Positions 42,541 to 50,534 of a DNA stretch of 54,602 bases are shown one piece after another. Source of the DNA: Akkermansia muciniphila (lineage in GTDB: Bacteria > Verrucomicrobiota > Verrucomicrobiia > Limisphaerales > UBA9464); contig CAMCYJ010000016.1 of the NCBI GenBank assembly GCA_945883815.1, positions 1 to 54,602 on the forward strand, read 5' to 3'. The stretch's first letter is position 1. Each line of letters begins with the position of its first letter. A program made the translations under genes and the position numbers. The notes under the pieces are model-generated. The model ran no database searches. It saw only the letters and a list, made by a program, of their open reading frames with translations, and was not told where the DNA came from.

Positions 42541-43503
42541 ATGAACCGACGTCGCTTTCTGCTGGGGGCCTCTGCGCTTCCAATCCTTCCATCCTGGGCC
42601 TTGGCTCAAGGAACGAAGTCCTACCGCTTCGGCCTTATCGCTAAATCGCAGGGCAATGCCGTGTTCCAAGTGGCGAGGGTCGGTGCCGAGGATGCCGCTC
42701 GCGAGTTGGGTGCACGACACGGGGTGAAAATTCGCATCGATTGGCGGACACCCAATGAGGAAGACGCCCAGAAGCAGGCCGAGGCCATTGAACAGTTGGT
42801 GCTGACCGGTGCCGATGGAATCGCCGTGAGTTGCAGTGATGCCAACAAGGTGACCGACGCCATCAACAAGGCGGTGGCCGATGGGGTGCCCGTGGTGACC
42901 TTCGATTCGGATGCGCCTGCCTCGAAGCGCTTGGTGTGCTATGGCGTGGACGATGGCCTGTGCGGTGAACAGGTAATGACCGAATTGGCCCGAGTTCTGG
43001 GAGGCAAGGGAACCATCGCCATTTTGGCAGGCAACCAAAACGCGCCCAATTTGCAGAAGCGCGTGGCGGGTGTTCGCAAGGAGGCCAAGAAACACCCTGG
43101 GGTGGTCATTCGGGATACTTACTATCACCGGGAGACCCCGCAGGACGCCGCCGCTCGCATGGAGCAGGTCCTTCAGGCCAATCCGGACATCACGGGTTGG
43201 GCCTTGATCGGAGGGTGGCCCCTGTTCACAGAGAATGCGCTCAAGTGGCAACCTGGCACGGTTCAATGTGTCAGTGTCGATGCATTGCCGATTTGCCTGA
43301 ATTATCTCCGCAGCGGACACGTTCAGGTGCTTTTGGCCCAGCAATGCCATGCCTGGGGCTACCGATCCGTGGAGCACCTGTTCAACAAGGTGCATCTCCG
43401 CAAGAATCCGGACTCGCCCCGGGATATCAGTCCTTTGGTTCGCGTGGACCGATCCAACGTCGAGGCCTACGCCAAGAATTGGGAGAAATGGCTTCCGAAA
43501 TGA
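42541..43503 (+). CDS. Secreted sugar-type ABC binding protein (periplasmic-binding protein 1-like), orphan
   Basis: 320 residues. Begins M-N-R-R-R-F-L-L-G-A-S-A-L, a possible Tat-like or Sec signal with cleavage after A-L-A. The body is a RbsB-type periplasmic-binding domain: F-G-L-I-A-K-S near 30, G-A-D-G-I-A-V-S-C-S-D near 100, V-T-F-D-S-D-A-P, G-G-K-G-T-I-A-I-L-A-G and L-A-Q-Q-C-H-A-W-G-Y. It probably binds a sugar or sugar acid. No permease or ATPase lies beside it, so its partners must be elsewhere or it works as a sensor. Confidence 0.88.
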   Translation: MNRRRFLLGASALPILPSWALAQGTKSYRFGLIAKSQGNAVFQVARVGAEDAARELGARHGVKIRIDWRTPNEEDAQKQAEAIEQLVLTGADGIAVSCSDANKVTDAINKAVADGVPVVTFDSDAPASKRLVCYGVDDGLCGEQVMTELARVLGGKGTIAILAGNQNAPNLQKRVAGVRKEAKKHPGVVIRDTYYHRETPQDAAARMEQVLQANPDITGWALIGGWPLFTENALKWQPGTVQCVSVDALPICLNYLRSGHVQVLLAQQCHAWGYRSVEHLFNKVHLRKNPDSPRDISPLVRVDRSNVEAYAKNWEKWLPK

Positions 43504-43594
43504 TGCCTAGGCGAGTCCCGGACTGGGGTTCGGGTTTCGTCGCTCCCAATCATCAACCCCAAGCGTTGTATCCCAACGGATGGGAGACGCAGAA

Positions 43595-43623
43595 GCCCTC
43601 CCCATTTTCAGACAGGCTCTAAC
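43595..43623 (+). repeat. Solo copy of the dispersed palindrome-end motif
   Basis: CCCTCCCCATTTTCAGACAG followed by GCTCTAAC in the gap between the orphan binding protein and waaA. It matches the ends of the 164-bp element at 15816-15979. No inverted partner could be seen within the 130-bp gap. Confidence 0.55.
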
Positions 43624-43634
43624 GGGCACCTGCT

Positions 43635-44930
43635 TCAGAGCACTTCCATGATCATGGAGACGGTCCGGCCGATGCTGCCCTGATTCTCGCGCACAACCGA
43701 CTGGGCACGGTGCCCGAGCGCTTCTCGTTCGGCGGGGTTTTCCAGCAACCGGGTCACCGACAATTCCAGGTCGGCCTCATCGGCGACCTGCACGGCGGCT
43801 TGGGCCTTTACAAAACTCGGCGCGATGTCGGGGAAGTTCTCCATGTGCGGGCCAAAGACCACCGCCTTGCCGAGAGCGGCCGGTTCAATGGGGTTTTGTC
43901 CGCCTCGTGCGGTAAGACTCTTGCCCACGAAGACAATGTCGGCGCGGGTATAGAAGTGACGGAGTTCACCGGTGGTGTTCACCAGCAGGCAGTCCAAATT
44001 GCCCCACATGTGTCGAGTGTTCGGCCGCATGTCCTTGCGGAAGAGGAATCGCACTCCCAGAGCCTGTAGCTCCGCGCCGACGGCGGCACCCCGCTCATGG
44101 TGCCTCGGCACCAGCACGAGGAAGAGTCTTGGAAACCGGGACTTCAAGCGGAGGTACATCGAGGCCAGAATTCGCTCTTCACCGTCATGGGTGCTGCCGG
44201 CCACGAGAACCAGGGTGTCGGGGGTGACTCCCAATTGTCCTAACAGGCTGGTGACATCCAGTGTGCGGGTGGCATCGAGCTTTGCGGCGTCGAATTTGAG
44301 GCTGCCCACGACGTGGATGGCTTCCTTGCGGCAACCGAGTTGAAGCAAGCGCTCCGCATCGGCATCGTTCTGGGCACCCACTCCTTCAAATCCTGCAAAA
44401 AGATCCCGGAAGAGGAACCCAAACCGGCGGTAGCCTCGGAAAGACCGCTCCGAAAGGCGGGCGTTGACCAAGAAATACGGAACTCCCCGGCGCTGGAGAC
44501 TCCATAGAAAATTGGGCCAGATCTCGGCCTCCACCAAAATGACCACCTCGGGGTTGATCAGGCCGATGGCCCGTTGGATGTGTTTCCGGCGATCAATGGG
44601 GTAGTAGATCTTGGTGATGTGCGCCGGGAGGTGCTCGCGCAGGAGGCTCATGCCTGTAGAGGTCGTCGTGGAGACGACGATTTTGTACAAGGGCAGCAAC
44701 GGTTCCATGGCCCGGATCAACTGCGTGCACAAGTTCACCTCGCCGACGCTGACCGCGTGGAACCAGATGACCTGACGGTTGGTCAGGGATTGCTTGAGCT
44801 TCGCGTCATACAGACCGAAGCGCTCGCCGAACCCAGCCTGCCAGGATCCGCGGCGGTACATTTTGAGAAAATACCACGGAGCTGACAGGGCGAACCCGAT
44901 GTTGAAGAGGAAGTTGTAGAGAAGTCGCAT
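43635..44930 (-). CDS. waaA: 3-deoxy-D-manno-octulosonic acid (KDO) transferase
   Basis: 431 residues. Adds KDO to lipid A precursor at the inner membrane, which points to lipopolysaccharide. One N-terminal membrane segment; W-F-H-A-V-S-V-G-E near 55, E-A-E-I-W-P-N-F in the middle, N-A-R-L-S-E-R-S, and L-V-N-T-T-G-E-L near 315, then G-G-Q-N-P-I-E-P-A near 345. These are the standard WaaA motifs. ATG 44930 gives M-R-L-L-Y-N-F-L, the usual opening; the upstream extension is not conserved-looking. Follows the nucleoside phosphorylase by 69 nt. Confidence 0.93.
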   Translation of the reverse strand: MRLLYNFLFNIGFALSAPWYFLKMYRRGSWQAGFGERFGLYDAKLKQSLTNRQVIWFHAVSVGEVNLCTQLIRAMEPLLPLYKIVVSTTTSTGMSLLREHLPAHITKIYYPIDRRKHIQRAIGLINPEVVILVEAEIWPNFLWSLQRRGVPYFLVNARLSERSFRGYRRFGFLFRDLFAGFEGVGAQNDADAERLLQLGCRKEAIHVVGSLKFDAAKLDATRTLDVTSLLGQLGVTPDTLVLVAGSTHDGEERILASMYLRLKSRFPRLFLVLVPRHHERGAAVGAELQALGVRFLFRKDMRPNTRHMWGNLDCLLVNTTGELRHFYTRADIVFVGKSLTARGGQNPIEPAALGKAVVFGPHMENFPDIAPSFVKAQAAVQVADEADLELSVTRLLENPAEREALGHRAQSVVRENQGSIGRTVSMIMEVL

Positions 44931-44999
44931 GTACGGCGGCGTCGCGGAAAGCGGATCGGAACCGGGGATACTGTCCCAACGTTCCAGCGGCACGAAAGG

Positions 45000-45908
45000 T
45001 TACGGCTTTTTTTTCTGACGGGGCCGCACCGTGCGGAGGGGCGGAGTGGGAGTCGCGGCGATGGGTTGGTCCGCTCCGATCCGTTGCACGAAGGCGCCGA
45101 TCCAGTTGCACGCCCGTTGTTCCTGAGTCCTGGCCACTTCAAGAACTTCTTGGGCAGAGACGACCTGAGTCTTCCCGCCCAAGCCCGCGGCTGCATTGGT
45201 GATGCAACTGCATCCCGCCACCCGCATTCCGCATTGGCGGGCCACGATGACTTCCGGCACGGTGCTCATTCCGACGGCATCGGCGCCCCAGTTGCGGAAC
45301 GCGCGGATCTCGGCCGGCGTCTCGAAACTGGGACCGGAAACCGCCAGATAAACCCCCTCGCGCACCGGCAGACGAATGGATCGTGCTGCTGATTTCAGAT
45401 GTTCTTGGAGTTCCGGATCGTAGGCCCGGGTCATGTCCACAAAACGAGGTTCGCCCTCGCCGGTCGGTCCCCGGAGAGGATTCATTCCCAGAAAATTGAT
45501 GTGGTCGTTCAGGATCATGAAATCGCCCACTCGGAACTTGGGGTGTATTCCGCCGGCCGCATTGGTCACCAGTAGGGTCTCTACGCCCATGGCCGCGAGG
45601 ACTCGTGTGGCAAAGACCACCTCATTGGGCTCAAACCCTTCGTAGTAGTGCGCCCGTCCGCTGAGCACAGCCACAGGCACCGAGTGCCAGGTCCCGATCC
45701 GTAGTCGCCCCTCATGCCCCGGTGCACCCCCGACCGGAAAGCCGGGCAGGTCGCGATAGGAGAACTCCCGGTCCACCGATACCGACTGTGCGACTGGGCC
45801 GAATCCACTGCCGAGAATGATGGCCAGACGGGGCCTCAGAGAGGTCCTGCGCAGGATCAACGAGGCGGTGGCCGAAGGACGGGGCAGGGATTGGGATCGA
45901 CGAGGCAT
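45000..45908 (-). CDS. Purine-nucleoside phosphorylase
   Basis: 302 residues, PNP/MTAP family (trimeric, PunA-like). Cleaves purine nucleosides with phosphate. Motifs: I-I-L-G-S-G-F-G near 30, P-G-F-P, P-G-H-E-G, L-S-G-R-A-H-Y-Y-E-G, T-N-A-A-G-G-I, D-H-I-N-F-L-G-M-N-P-L and S-G-P-S-F-E-T-P-A-E-I-R, M-S-T-V-P-E. The last ~25 residues are a basic tail (R-P-R-Q-K-K-K-P) beyond the usual end. The run of Ts at 45003-45010 on the plus strand is coding for these lysines and is not a terminator. Confidence 0.93.
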   Translation of the reverse strand: MPRRSQSLPRPSATASLILRRTSLRPRLAIILGSGFGPVAQSVSVDREFSYRDLPGFPVGGAPGHEGRLRIGTWHSVPVAVLSGRAHYYEGFEPNEVVFATRVLAAMGVETLLVTNAAGGIHPKFRVGDFMILNDHINFLGMNPLRGPTGEGEPRFVDMTRAYDPELQEHLKSAARSIRLPVREGVYLAVSGPSFETPAEIRAFRNWGADAVGMSTVPEVIVARQCGMRVAGCSCITNAAAGLGGKTQVVSAQEVLEVARTQEQRACNWIGAFVQRIGADQPIAATPTPPLRTVRPRQKKKP

Positions 45909-45945
45909 GGTGGTGGATTTTTGGGTTCGGATTTCGAGTCAGAGA

Positions 45946-47073
45946 TCAGCCCGGAACCACGGCGGTGCGTTGGGCGTGTGAGGCCAGGGCCGCTTCGAAG
46001 ACTTCATGACTGCGGACTGCCTCATCCGGTGTGACGCACCCGAACCGACCTCCGAGGGCACCAACCCGTTCGGCCGCGAAGGCCGCCCACATTTGCAGGA
46101 AACAGTCTGGGAAGCCCGGCTCGAAGATGCCTCCGGTGATCGTCGGGAATGGGGTCTGGAATCCCAGATCCGTGCGGCTCCACCACTGTTCCTTCGAGCG
46201 GTCGAACTTCCAGAGTGTCTTCGGTTCGGCCGTGGAGTAGCGCATGCCGCCGTCGGTGCCGAGGATCTCGATGGACCAGGTGTTGGTGGCTCCCGGCGCC
46301 AGTCGCTTCATCTCCAATCGCATCGGAGTTTCTAGGCCGTGGATAGTGGCTTCGGTGTGGAGCATGGCGTTGTCCCAAGTGTCGCAGGGGGCCGTACCGC
46401 CTTTGCCGTCAGGACGCTCGTGATAAATCTTTTGCAACTGGGCATAGACTCGGCTCGGGAACCATCCGAGCCGGAAAGGCACGTGAACCACGTGCATCCC
46501 CAGGTCGCCCATCACGCCGATGGCTCCGCAGGTGCGCACCTGACGCTTCCAGTTCACCGCCTTGGTCGGGTCGAGGTCGCTGGCATGCCAGAAGCAGGAT
46601 CGGACCTCCAGGGGTTTGCCCATGGCACCGGATTGAGCCCACTCGACAACCCTCTGGACACCCGGCAAGAAGGGGAACTCGGAGCTGCAGCGCACGAACC
46701 GGCCAGACTTGGCGGCCGCATCCCGGATGCGTCGGGCCGCCGCGAGATCGATGCCGAAGGGTTTCTCCGCCAGCAGATCCTTTCCGGCGGCCAACACGTC
46801 GAGGTAAATGGCCTCGTGGAGGTTGTGGGGTACGGCGACATACACCACATCCACTTCGGGCGAGGCGAGGAGTTGGCGGTGATCCTGGGTGAGCAGTTTG
46901 ACCGTCGGGATTTGGCGGAACCAGTCGAGTAGCGTGGGTTGAAGGTCACAGACGGCGACCAACTCTACCTGGACCGGGAAGTTGTTGAGGACGAACCAGC
47001 GGGCAAACGCGCTGGCTGCCTCGCGGCCCATGAGGCCGCCGCCGATGATGCCGACACGGAGGGTGGGTTTCAT
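45946..47073 (-). CDS. Gfo/Idh/MocA-family oxidoreductase
   Basis: 375 residues. N-terminal Rossmann fold (V-G-I-I-G-G-G-L-M-G-R-E), E-K-P-F-G-I-D at about 100 with the family catalytic Lys, and a C-terminal beta-sheet domain. Such enzymes oxidise or epimerise sugars, inositols and sugar acids with NAD(P). The family is often expanded in Verrucomicrobiota and Planctomycetota. The specific substrate cannot be read from sequence. It overlaps the upstream hypothetical gene by four bases. Confidence 0.9.
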   Translation of the reverse strand: MKPTLRVGIIGGGLMGREAASAFARWFVLNNFPVQVELVAVCDLQPTLLDWFRQIPTVKLLTQDHRQLLASPEVDVVYVAVPHNLHEAIYLDVLAAGKDLLAEKPFGIDLAAARRIRDAAAKSGRFVRCSSEFPFLPGVQRVVEWAQSGAMGKPLEVRSCFWHASDLDPTKAVNWKRQVRTCGAIGVMGDLGMHVVHVPFRLGWFPSRVYAQLQKIYHERPDGKGGTAPCDTWDNAMLHTEATIHGLETPMRLEMKRLAPGATNTWSIEILGTDGGMRYSTAEPKTLWKFDRSKEQWWSRTDLGFQTPFPTITGGIFEPGFPDCFLQMWAAFAAERVGALGGRFGCVTPDEAVRSHEVFEAALASHAQRTAVVPG

Positions 47074-47771
47074 GAAAGGGATCGGGAGGAACGTTTCTGG
47101 GGAATACTTTGGGCCATGCCTTCGTTGGTCGGAGGGGTGGCGTTCGGACCCTGTTGGCTGAGCAGTTGATCTCGGAGGTTTGCGAAGCCGTCGAACGCCT
47201 GGAGGTTTTGATTCAACAGTTCGAGCAATTGATCCTGCGTCAGTCCTTCGGCGGCGAGAATCTGGGGGAAGGACTTTCCCGATGAGATCGCTTGGTGGAC
47301 TCGGCGGAGGGCGCGGAGGGTCAGGGCCGAATCGTTGCGACCCAGCGCGGCAGAGCGGGAGGCAGCCGACAGGTGGGAAGCCCCATCGGCAAAACCGATG
47401 GACGGATGATCCGGATTGGATGGTCGATCTACCGAGGCTTTCACCTGGTTCCAGGCTTCGACCACGGCTTCCGAGCGGCCTCGCATTCCGATTGAGCGCC
47501 GGAAACTGTGCTCCACAAACCCGAGGTGTACCAAGTCTTGGGCAGCCGCATTGACTTCTCGGCCGGTGCGGGCCGGAGCGGAATTCCGTATCACCTCAAG
47601 TTCGCTGGCGAAGATTGCCGGGTTCATCCAGAAGCTGAGGGCCGCCAACGGGCGGAACAGCAGCGGGACGATCCGCAACAACAGGTGACGCTCAAAGCCA
47701 GAAGCGCTGCAACCGTGATGGTGACAGTAGGCTTCCTTGAAATTGGCGTGGACCGGTTGGGCTATGGCCAT
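47070..47771 (-). CDS. Hypothetical protein with N-terminal C-H-H-H-G-C-S motif
   Basis: 233 residues. N-terminal region N-F-K-E-A-Y-C-H-H-H-G-C-S-A-S-G-F-E reads like a small Cys/His site; then a short amphipathic segment (L-L-L-R-I-V-P-L-L-F-R-P) and basic helical stretches to S-F-R-R-S-I-G-M-R-G-R-S near 95. The C-terminal half is low in complexity and helical. I recall similar Cys-His openings in Verrucomicrobiota hypotheticals of unknown role. Its stop overlaps the Gfo/Idh/MocA start by four bases. Confidence 0.7.
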   Translation of the reverse strand: MAIAQPVHANFKEAYCHHHGCSASGFERHLLLRIVPLLFRPLAALSFWMNPAIFASELEVIRNSAPARTGREVNAAAQDLVHLGFVEHSFRRSIGMRGRSEAVVEAWNQVKASVDRPSNPDHPSIGFADGASHLSAASRSAALGRNDSALTLRALRRVHQAISSGKSFPQILAAEGLTQDQLLELLNQNLQAFDGFANLRDQLLSQQGPNATPPTNEGMAQSIPQKRSSRSLS

Positions 47772-47870
47772 GGGTGCGTCGGGCTCGCTTCAGACTGCGC
47801 AAGAATCCGGTTTGTAATCGGAATGTGTCAACCGTGTGGCGGATTCTTTGAGGGAAGCGTCAGTAGGGAT

Positions 47871-49097
47871 TTAGCCACGGACCCGGTAGAGAGTTTCTCC
47901 GGCTTTGGGCACATGCAAGATGCCCTCGGACTCCCGCCCCTGGAATTGAGCGGGATCGATGGTGCGCCAATCGCGGTAGCCGAGGTTGATCTCGCGGCAC
48001 ACCGACTCTGGAATTCCGGTCGCCAACGTGACCCGGGCCCGACGGGTCTCAACACCATTTTCATAGGTGCCCTGTCCGAAGACATGAGTGCTGTGAGCGA
48101 GGGTGCCCCACGGGAAATCCTTGAAGCGGTCCCACTGTTTCAAGAAGTAGTCCCGGCAGTGGTAGCCCACCTGCCGAATCAACGCTCCATGGACCACACT
48201 GACTTCATGGAGGTGGGGCGCGTAGATGATGAGTTCACCTCCCGGAGCCAGCACTGGCTCCAGCTTGTACATGCACTTGGCCCCCACCCACAGCTCGTCG
48301 TACATGGCCGGTGCGCAGCTGAGAATGGTGTGGAATTGGCGGTCCTTCCATTCGATGTGCGTCTGTGCGGACAAGTCGGCAGCCTGATCCCAGGCAGCCT
48401 CGGGGGTTCCGCTGAAAATCCCCGCCAACTCCCCATTGCCTCCAGGTTTCACCACCAGGGCCAGACACAGCTTGGGAATGGGCACCATGGCACCGGCGCG
48501 ATCCACCACTCGGCGCACCGGGGTCCATTTCTGACCAATGACTCCCACCGTGGTGATCACCGCGCCGAGCCAGTGGAAGAAGTTGAGGATTTCCGGACCG
48601 CTGACTCCGGGGAACAAGTACTTGTTGCCGCCGCTGAACCCGACGACCTCGTGCGGAAAGACCGGACCGATGATGACAATTTGATCGTAGGTCAAGACAC
48701 GTCGGTTGATGGACACAGGCACATCCATCGCGAAGAGCCCGTCGGACAGGGTTCGTATCTCGTCGGCGGGAATGACTCCCAAGGTTTCCAGGGCCGCCGG
48801 GTTATCCCACTCATGGTTGTAGAATCCGACGGATTGATATCGGGAGGCGCGTTCCTCGCGGGTGATCTCCAGTCGTTCGCAAATGGCCTCCTCGGACATC
48901 GCCGGGTGCGTGCCCAATGCAATGAGGATATCCAAGGCGGCCACCGACTCGGACCATTGGGCGTGGAGGGCCTTGAAGACGGCTCCAATCGGGGCGGTGC
49001 GCGTGCCATCGGGGATGATGAGCAGCACCCGTTTTCCCTGGAAACGGTGGGCCGGGTGATGAGTGGCCACCCAGGAGGCTATTTCGGATTGGTTCAT
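47871..49097 (-). CDS. LarA-family (DUF2088) nickel-pincer-type racemase/epimerase homologue
   Basis: 408 residues. P-D-G-T-R-T-A-P near 29 and L-G-T-H-P-A-M-S-E-E (His64) match the LarA N-terminal domain. F-P-H-E-V-V-G-F-S-G-G-N-K-Y-L-F-P-G contains His149 and Lys159, which align with LarA His174 and Lys184; Lys184 is the residue that carries the NPN nickel-pincer cofactor. It could therefore racemise or epimerise a hydroxy acid. The cofactor genes larB, larC and larE are not in the window. ATG 49097 is used; the upstream frame looks noncoding. Two perfect inverted repeats lie just upstream. Confidence 0.87.
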   Translation of the reverse strand: MNQSEIASWVATHHPAHRFQGKRVLLIIPDGTRTAPIGAVFKALHAQWSESVAALDILIALGTHPAMSEEAICERLEITREERASRYQSVGFYNHEWDNPAALETLGVIPADEIRTLSDGLFAMDVPVSINRRVLTYDQIVIIGPVFPHEVVGFSGGNKYLFPGVSGPEILNFFHWLGAVITTVGVIGQKWTPVRRVVDRAGAMVPIPKLCLALVVKPGGNGELAGIFSGTPEAAWDQAADLSAQTHIEWKDRQFHTILSCAPAMYDELWVGAKCMYKLEPVLAPGGELIIYAPHLHEVSVVHGALIRQVGYHCRDYFLKQWDRFKDFPWGTLAHSTHVFGQGTYENGVETRRARVTLATGIPESVCREINLGYRDWRTIDPAQFQGRESEGILHVPKAGETLYRVRG

Positions 49098-49138
49098 CGC
49101 AAGATCGCTCCCCTGCAATCGCAGGCTCGGCAGAGACG

Positions 49139-49167
49139 CCCGAGAGGATGAGTGATTCGCTCTCGGG
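49139..49167. promoter_or_regulatory. Perfect 8-13-8 inverted repeat upstream of the LarA-like gene
   Basis: CCCGAGAG and CTCTCGGG are separated by 13 bases, 42 nt upstream of the LarA-like start and ~107 nt past the bcp stop. It could be an operator, or a stem ending the bcp operon, but no T-run follows on the minus strand. Confidence 0.45.
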
Positions 49168-49174
49168 ATGACAA

Positions 49175-49197
49175 ATGCGATATCGGCATTATCGCAT
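49175..49197. promoter_or_regulatory. Perfect 8-7-8 inverted repeat upstream of the LarA-like gene
   Basis: ATGCGATA, seven bases, then TATCGCAT, just 7 bp from the first repeat. The AT/GC pattern is unlike a terminator and more like a dimeric regulator site (for example a GntR-type dyad). It lies in the 176-bp gap between the LarA-like start and bcp. Confidence 0.5.
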
Positions 49198-49273
49198 GCC
49201 CGAAGAAGGGTGGAAGGAACCGCCCGGCCCTCTTCCCGCCGTGGAATTGCCCGGGCTTGAAGCAGATTGGCTC

Positions 49274-49756
49274 CTAGAGTGCCTTCAGTGCCTCGAGGAC
49301 TTCCGCGGCATGGGTCTCCGGTTTCACCGAATCCCAAATCCGCGCGATTCGACCATCTCGACCGATCAGGAAGGTGACCCGATGCATGCCCTGGTACTTC
49401 CGTCCCATGAAGACCTTCTCGCCCCAAGCCCCAAAGGCGTTGGCCACCACCGCCTCCGGGTCCGAGATCAGGGGGAAGGGCAGTTGATGCTTGTCGGTAA
49501 ACTTCACGTGGGATTTCAGGGTATCGGCGCTGACTCCGAGGACGACGGCGCCGGCCTTCTGAATGGCCGCATACTGGTCGCGGAATCCGCAGGCTTCTTT
49601 GGTACAGCCCGGAGTGTCGTCGCGCGGGTAGAAGTAAATCACCACCGGCTTCCCGAGGAGGTCTTTGGAGGTGATTTGCGAACCGTCGGTCACCACTGCG
49701 CTGAACGGCGGGACCGGGTCACCGGGACGAAGACTCAATACGACAGCTTTGGCCAT
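49274..49756 (-). CDS. bcp: Thioredoxin-dependent peroxiredoxin (BCP/PrxQ family)
   Basis: 160 residues. Reduces hydroperoxides in the cytoplasm. Peroxidatic Cys51 and resolving Cys56 are in D-T-P-G-C-T-K-E-A-C-G-F-R-D, the atypical 2-Cys PrxQ pattern; V-I-Y-F-Y-P-R-D precedes it and G-M-H-R-V-T-F-L-I follows. The ATG at 49754-49756 is used; a TTG nine bases earlier is possible. It lies just after coaX in the nadC-birA-coaX-bcp run. Confidence 0.93.
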   Translation of the reverse strand: MAKAVVLSLRPGDPVPPFSAVVTDGSQITSKDLLGKPVVIYFYPRDDTPGCTKEACGFRDQYAAIQKAGAVVLGVSADTLKSHVKFTDKHQLPFPLISDPEAVVANAFGAWGEKVFMGRKYQGMHRVTFLIGRDGRIARIWDSVKPETHAAEVLEALKAL

Positions 49757-49766
49757 GTCGGGCAAT

Positions 49767-50534
49767 TTATGCAGGAAGCGGCTTCGCGCAATGGGCGAGA
49801 GCAGTGAGGCGTAACCCTTCCAGCGTCAGCCCTGGGACCACTGCCTTGATCTCTGGAAGCCCGCGCGCAATGAGGCGGGCGTAGCCGCCGGTGGCCACGA
49901 CTGGCAGGCGGCGCACCCCCAATTCTCGGCGCAGATCGATGATAAGGCCACGCACCAGGCCCCGATAACCGAAGACGGCACCGGAGAGCATCGCCTCCTC
50001 GGTGTTCCGGCCGATGACCCGTCGGGGGTTCCGGATTCGGATCCGCGGCAGGAGGGCCGTCTTTTCGTGGAGGTAATCGGTCATCGCCGAAAGCCCCGGG
50101 GCGATGATGCCGCCCACATACCGTCCCGACGGGTCCACCACGTCGAAGGTCACCGCGGTGCCGAAATCGACGACCAGTGCCGGAGCGCCATAGTGATGAT
50201 GGGCGGCGACTGCATTGGCCAGGCGGTCCTGACCGATGGTGTCGGGATGGGGATAATCGATGCCTACACCGCGCAGGGTCTGTGGGGTGAGTTGCAGGGG
50301 CACCAGGTTCAACCGCGCGCGGGCCCATCCGGTCAGGAGAGGGGTTGTTTTCGGAACCACACTGCAGAAGCACAGTGCGTCGGGCAGGCGCTTCGGAAGC
50401 AGAGCCTCCAGCAGTCCGGGCGCGGTGCCATCCGACCACGCCGAGGTGGGAATATCGCCCAGAGTTCGAAGGCTGCGCAGGCCGCCGAGGCCCACGTGAG
50501 TGTGGGTGTTGCCAACGTCCAGGAGCAGCATCAT
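49767..50534 (-). CDS. coaX: Type III pantothenate kinase
   Basis: 255 residues. First step of coenzyme A synthesis, in the cytoplasm. N-terminal phosphate loop L-L-D-V-G-N-T-H, D-R-L-A-N-A-V-A-A near 105, V-D-F-G-T-A-V-T-F-D near 122, and G-G-I-I-A-P-G-L, all typical of the ASKHA-fold CoaX. Two adjacent ATG codons (50534, 50531) are both possible starts. Overlaps the birA stop by four bases, which suggests coupled translation. Confidence 0.93.
   Translation of the reverse strand: MMLLLDVGNTHTHVGLGGLRSLRTLGDIPTSAWSDGTAPGLLEALLPKRLPDALCFCSVVPKTTPLLTGWARARLNLVPLQLTPQTLRGVGIDYPHPDTIGQDRLANAVAAHHHYGAPALVVDFGTAVTFDVVDPSGRYVGGIIAPGLSAMTDYLHEKTALLPRIRIRNPRRVIGRNTEEAMLSGAVFGYRGLVRGLIIDLRRELGVRRLPVVATGGYARLIARGLPEIKAVVPGLTLEGLRLTALAHCAKPLPA

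Noticed and set aside
45001-45012. T-rich run as an intrinsic terminator
   Set aside because: It encodes the C-terminal lysines of the purine nucleoside phosphorylase on the minus strand and has no stem next to it.
47508-49151. A 547-codon plus-strand frame across the LarA-like gene
   Set aside because: It overlaps a protein with clear family motifs on the other strand and shows no domain of its own.
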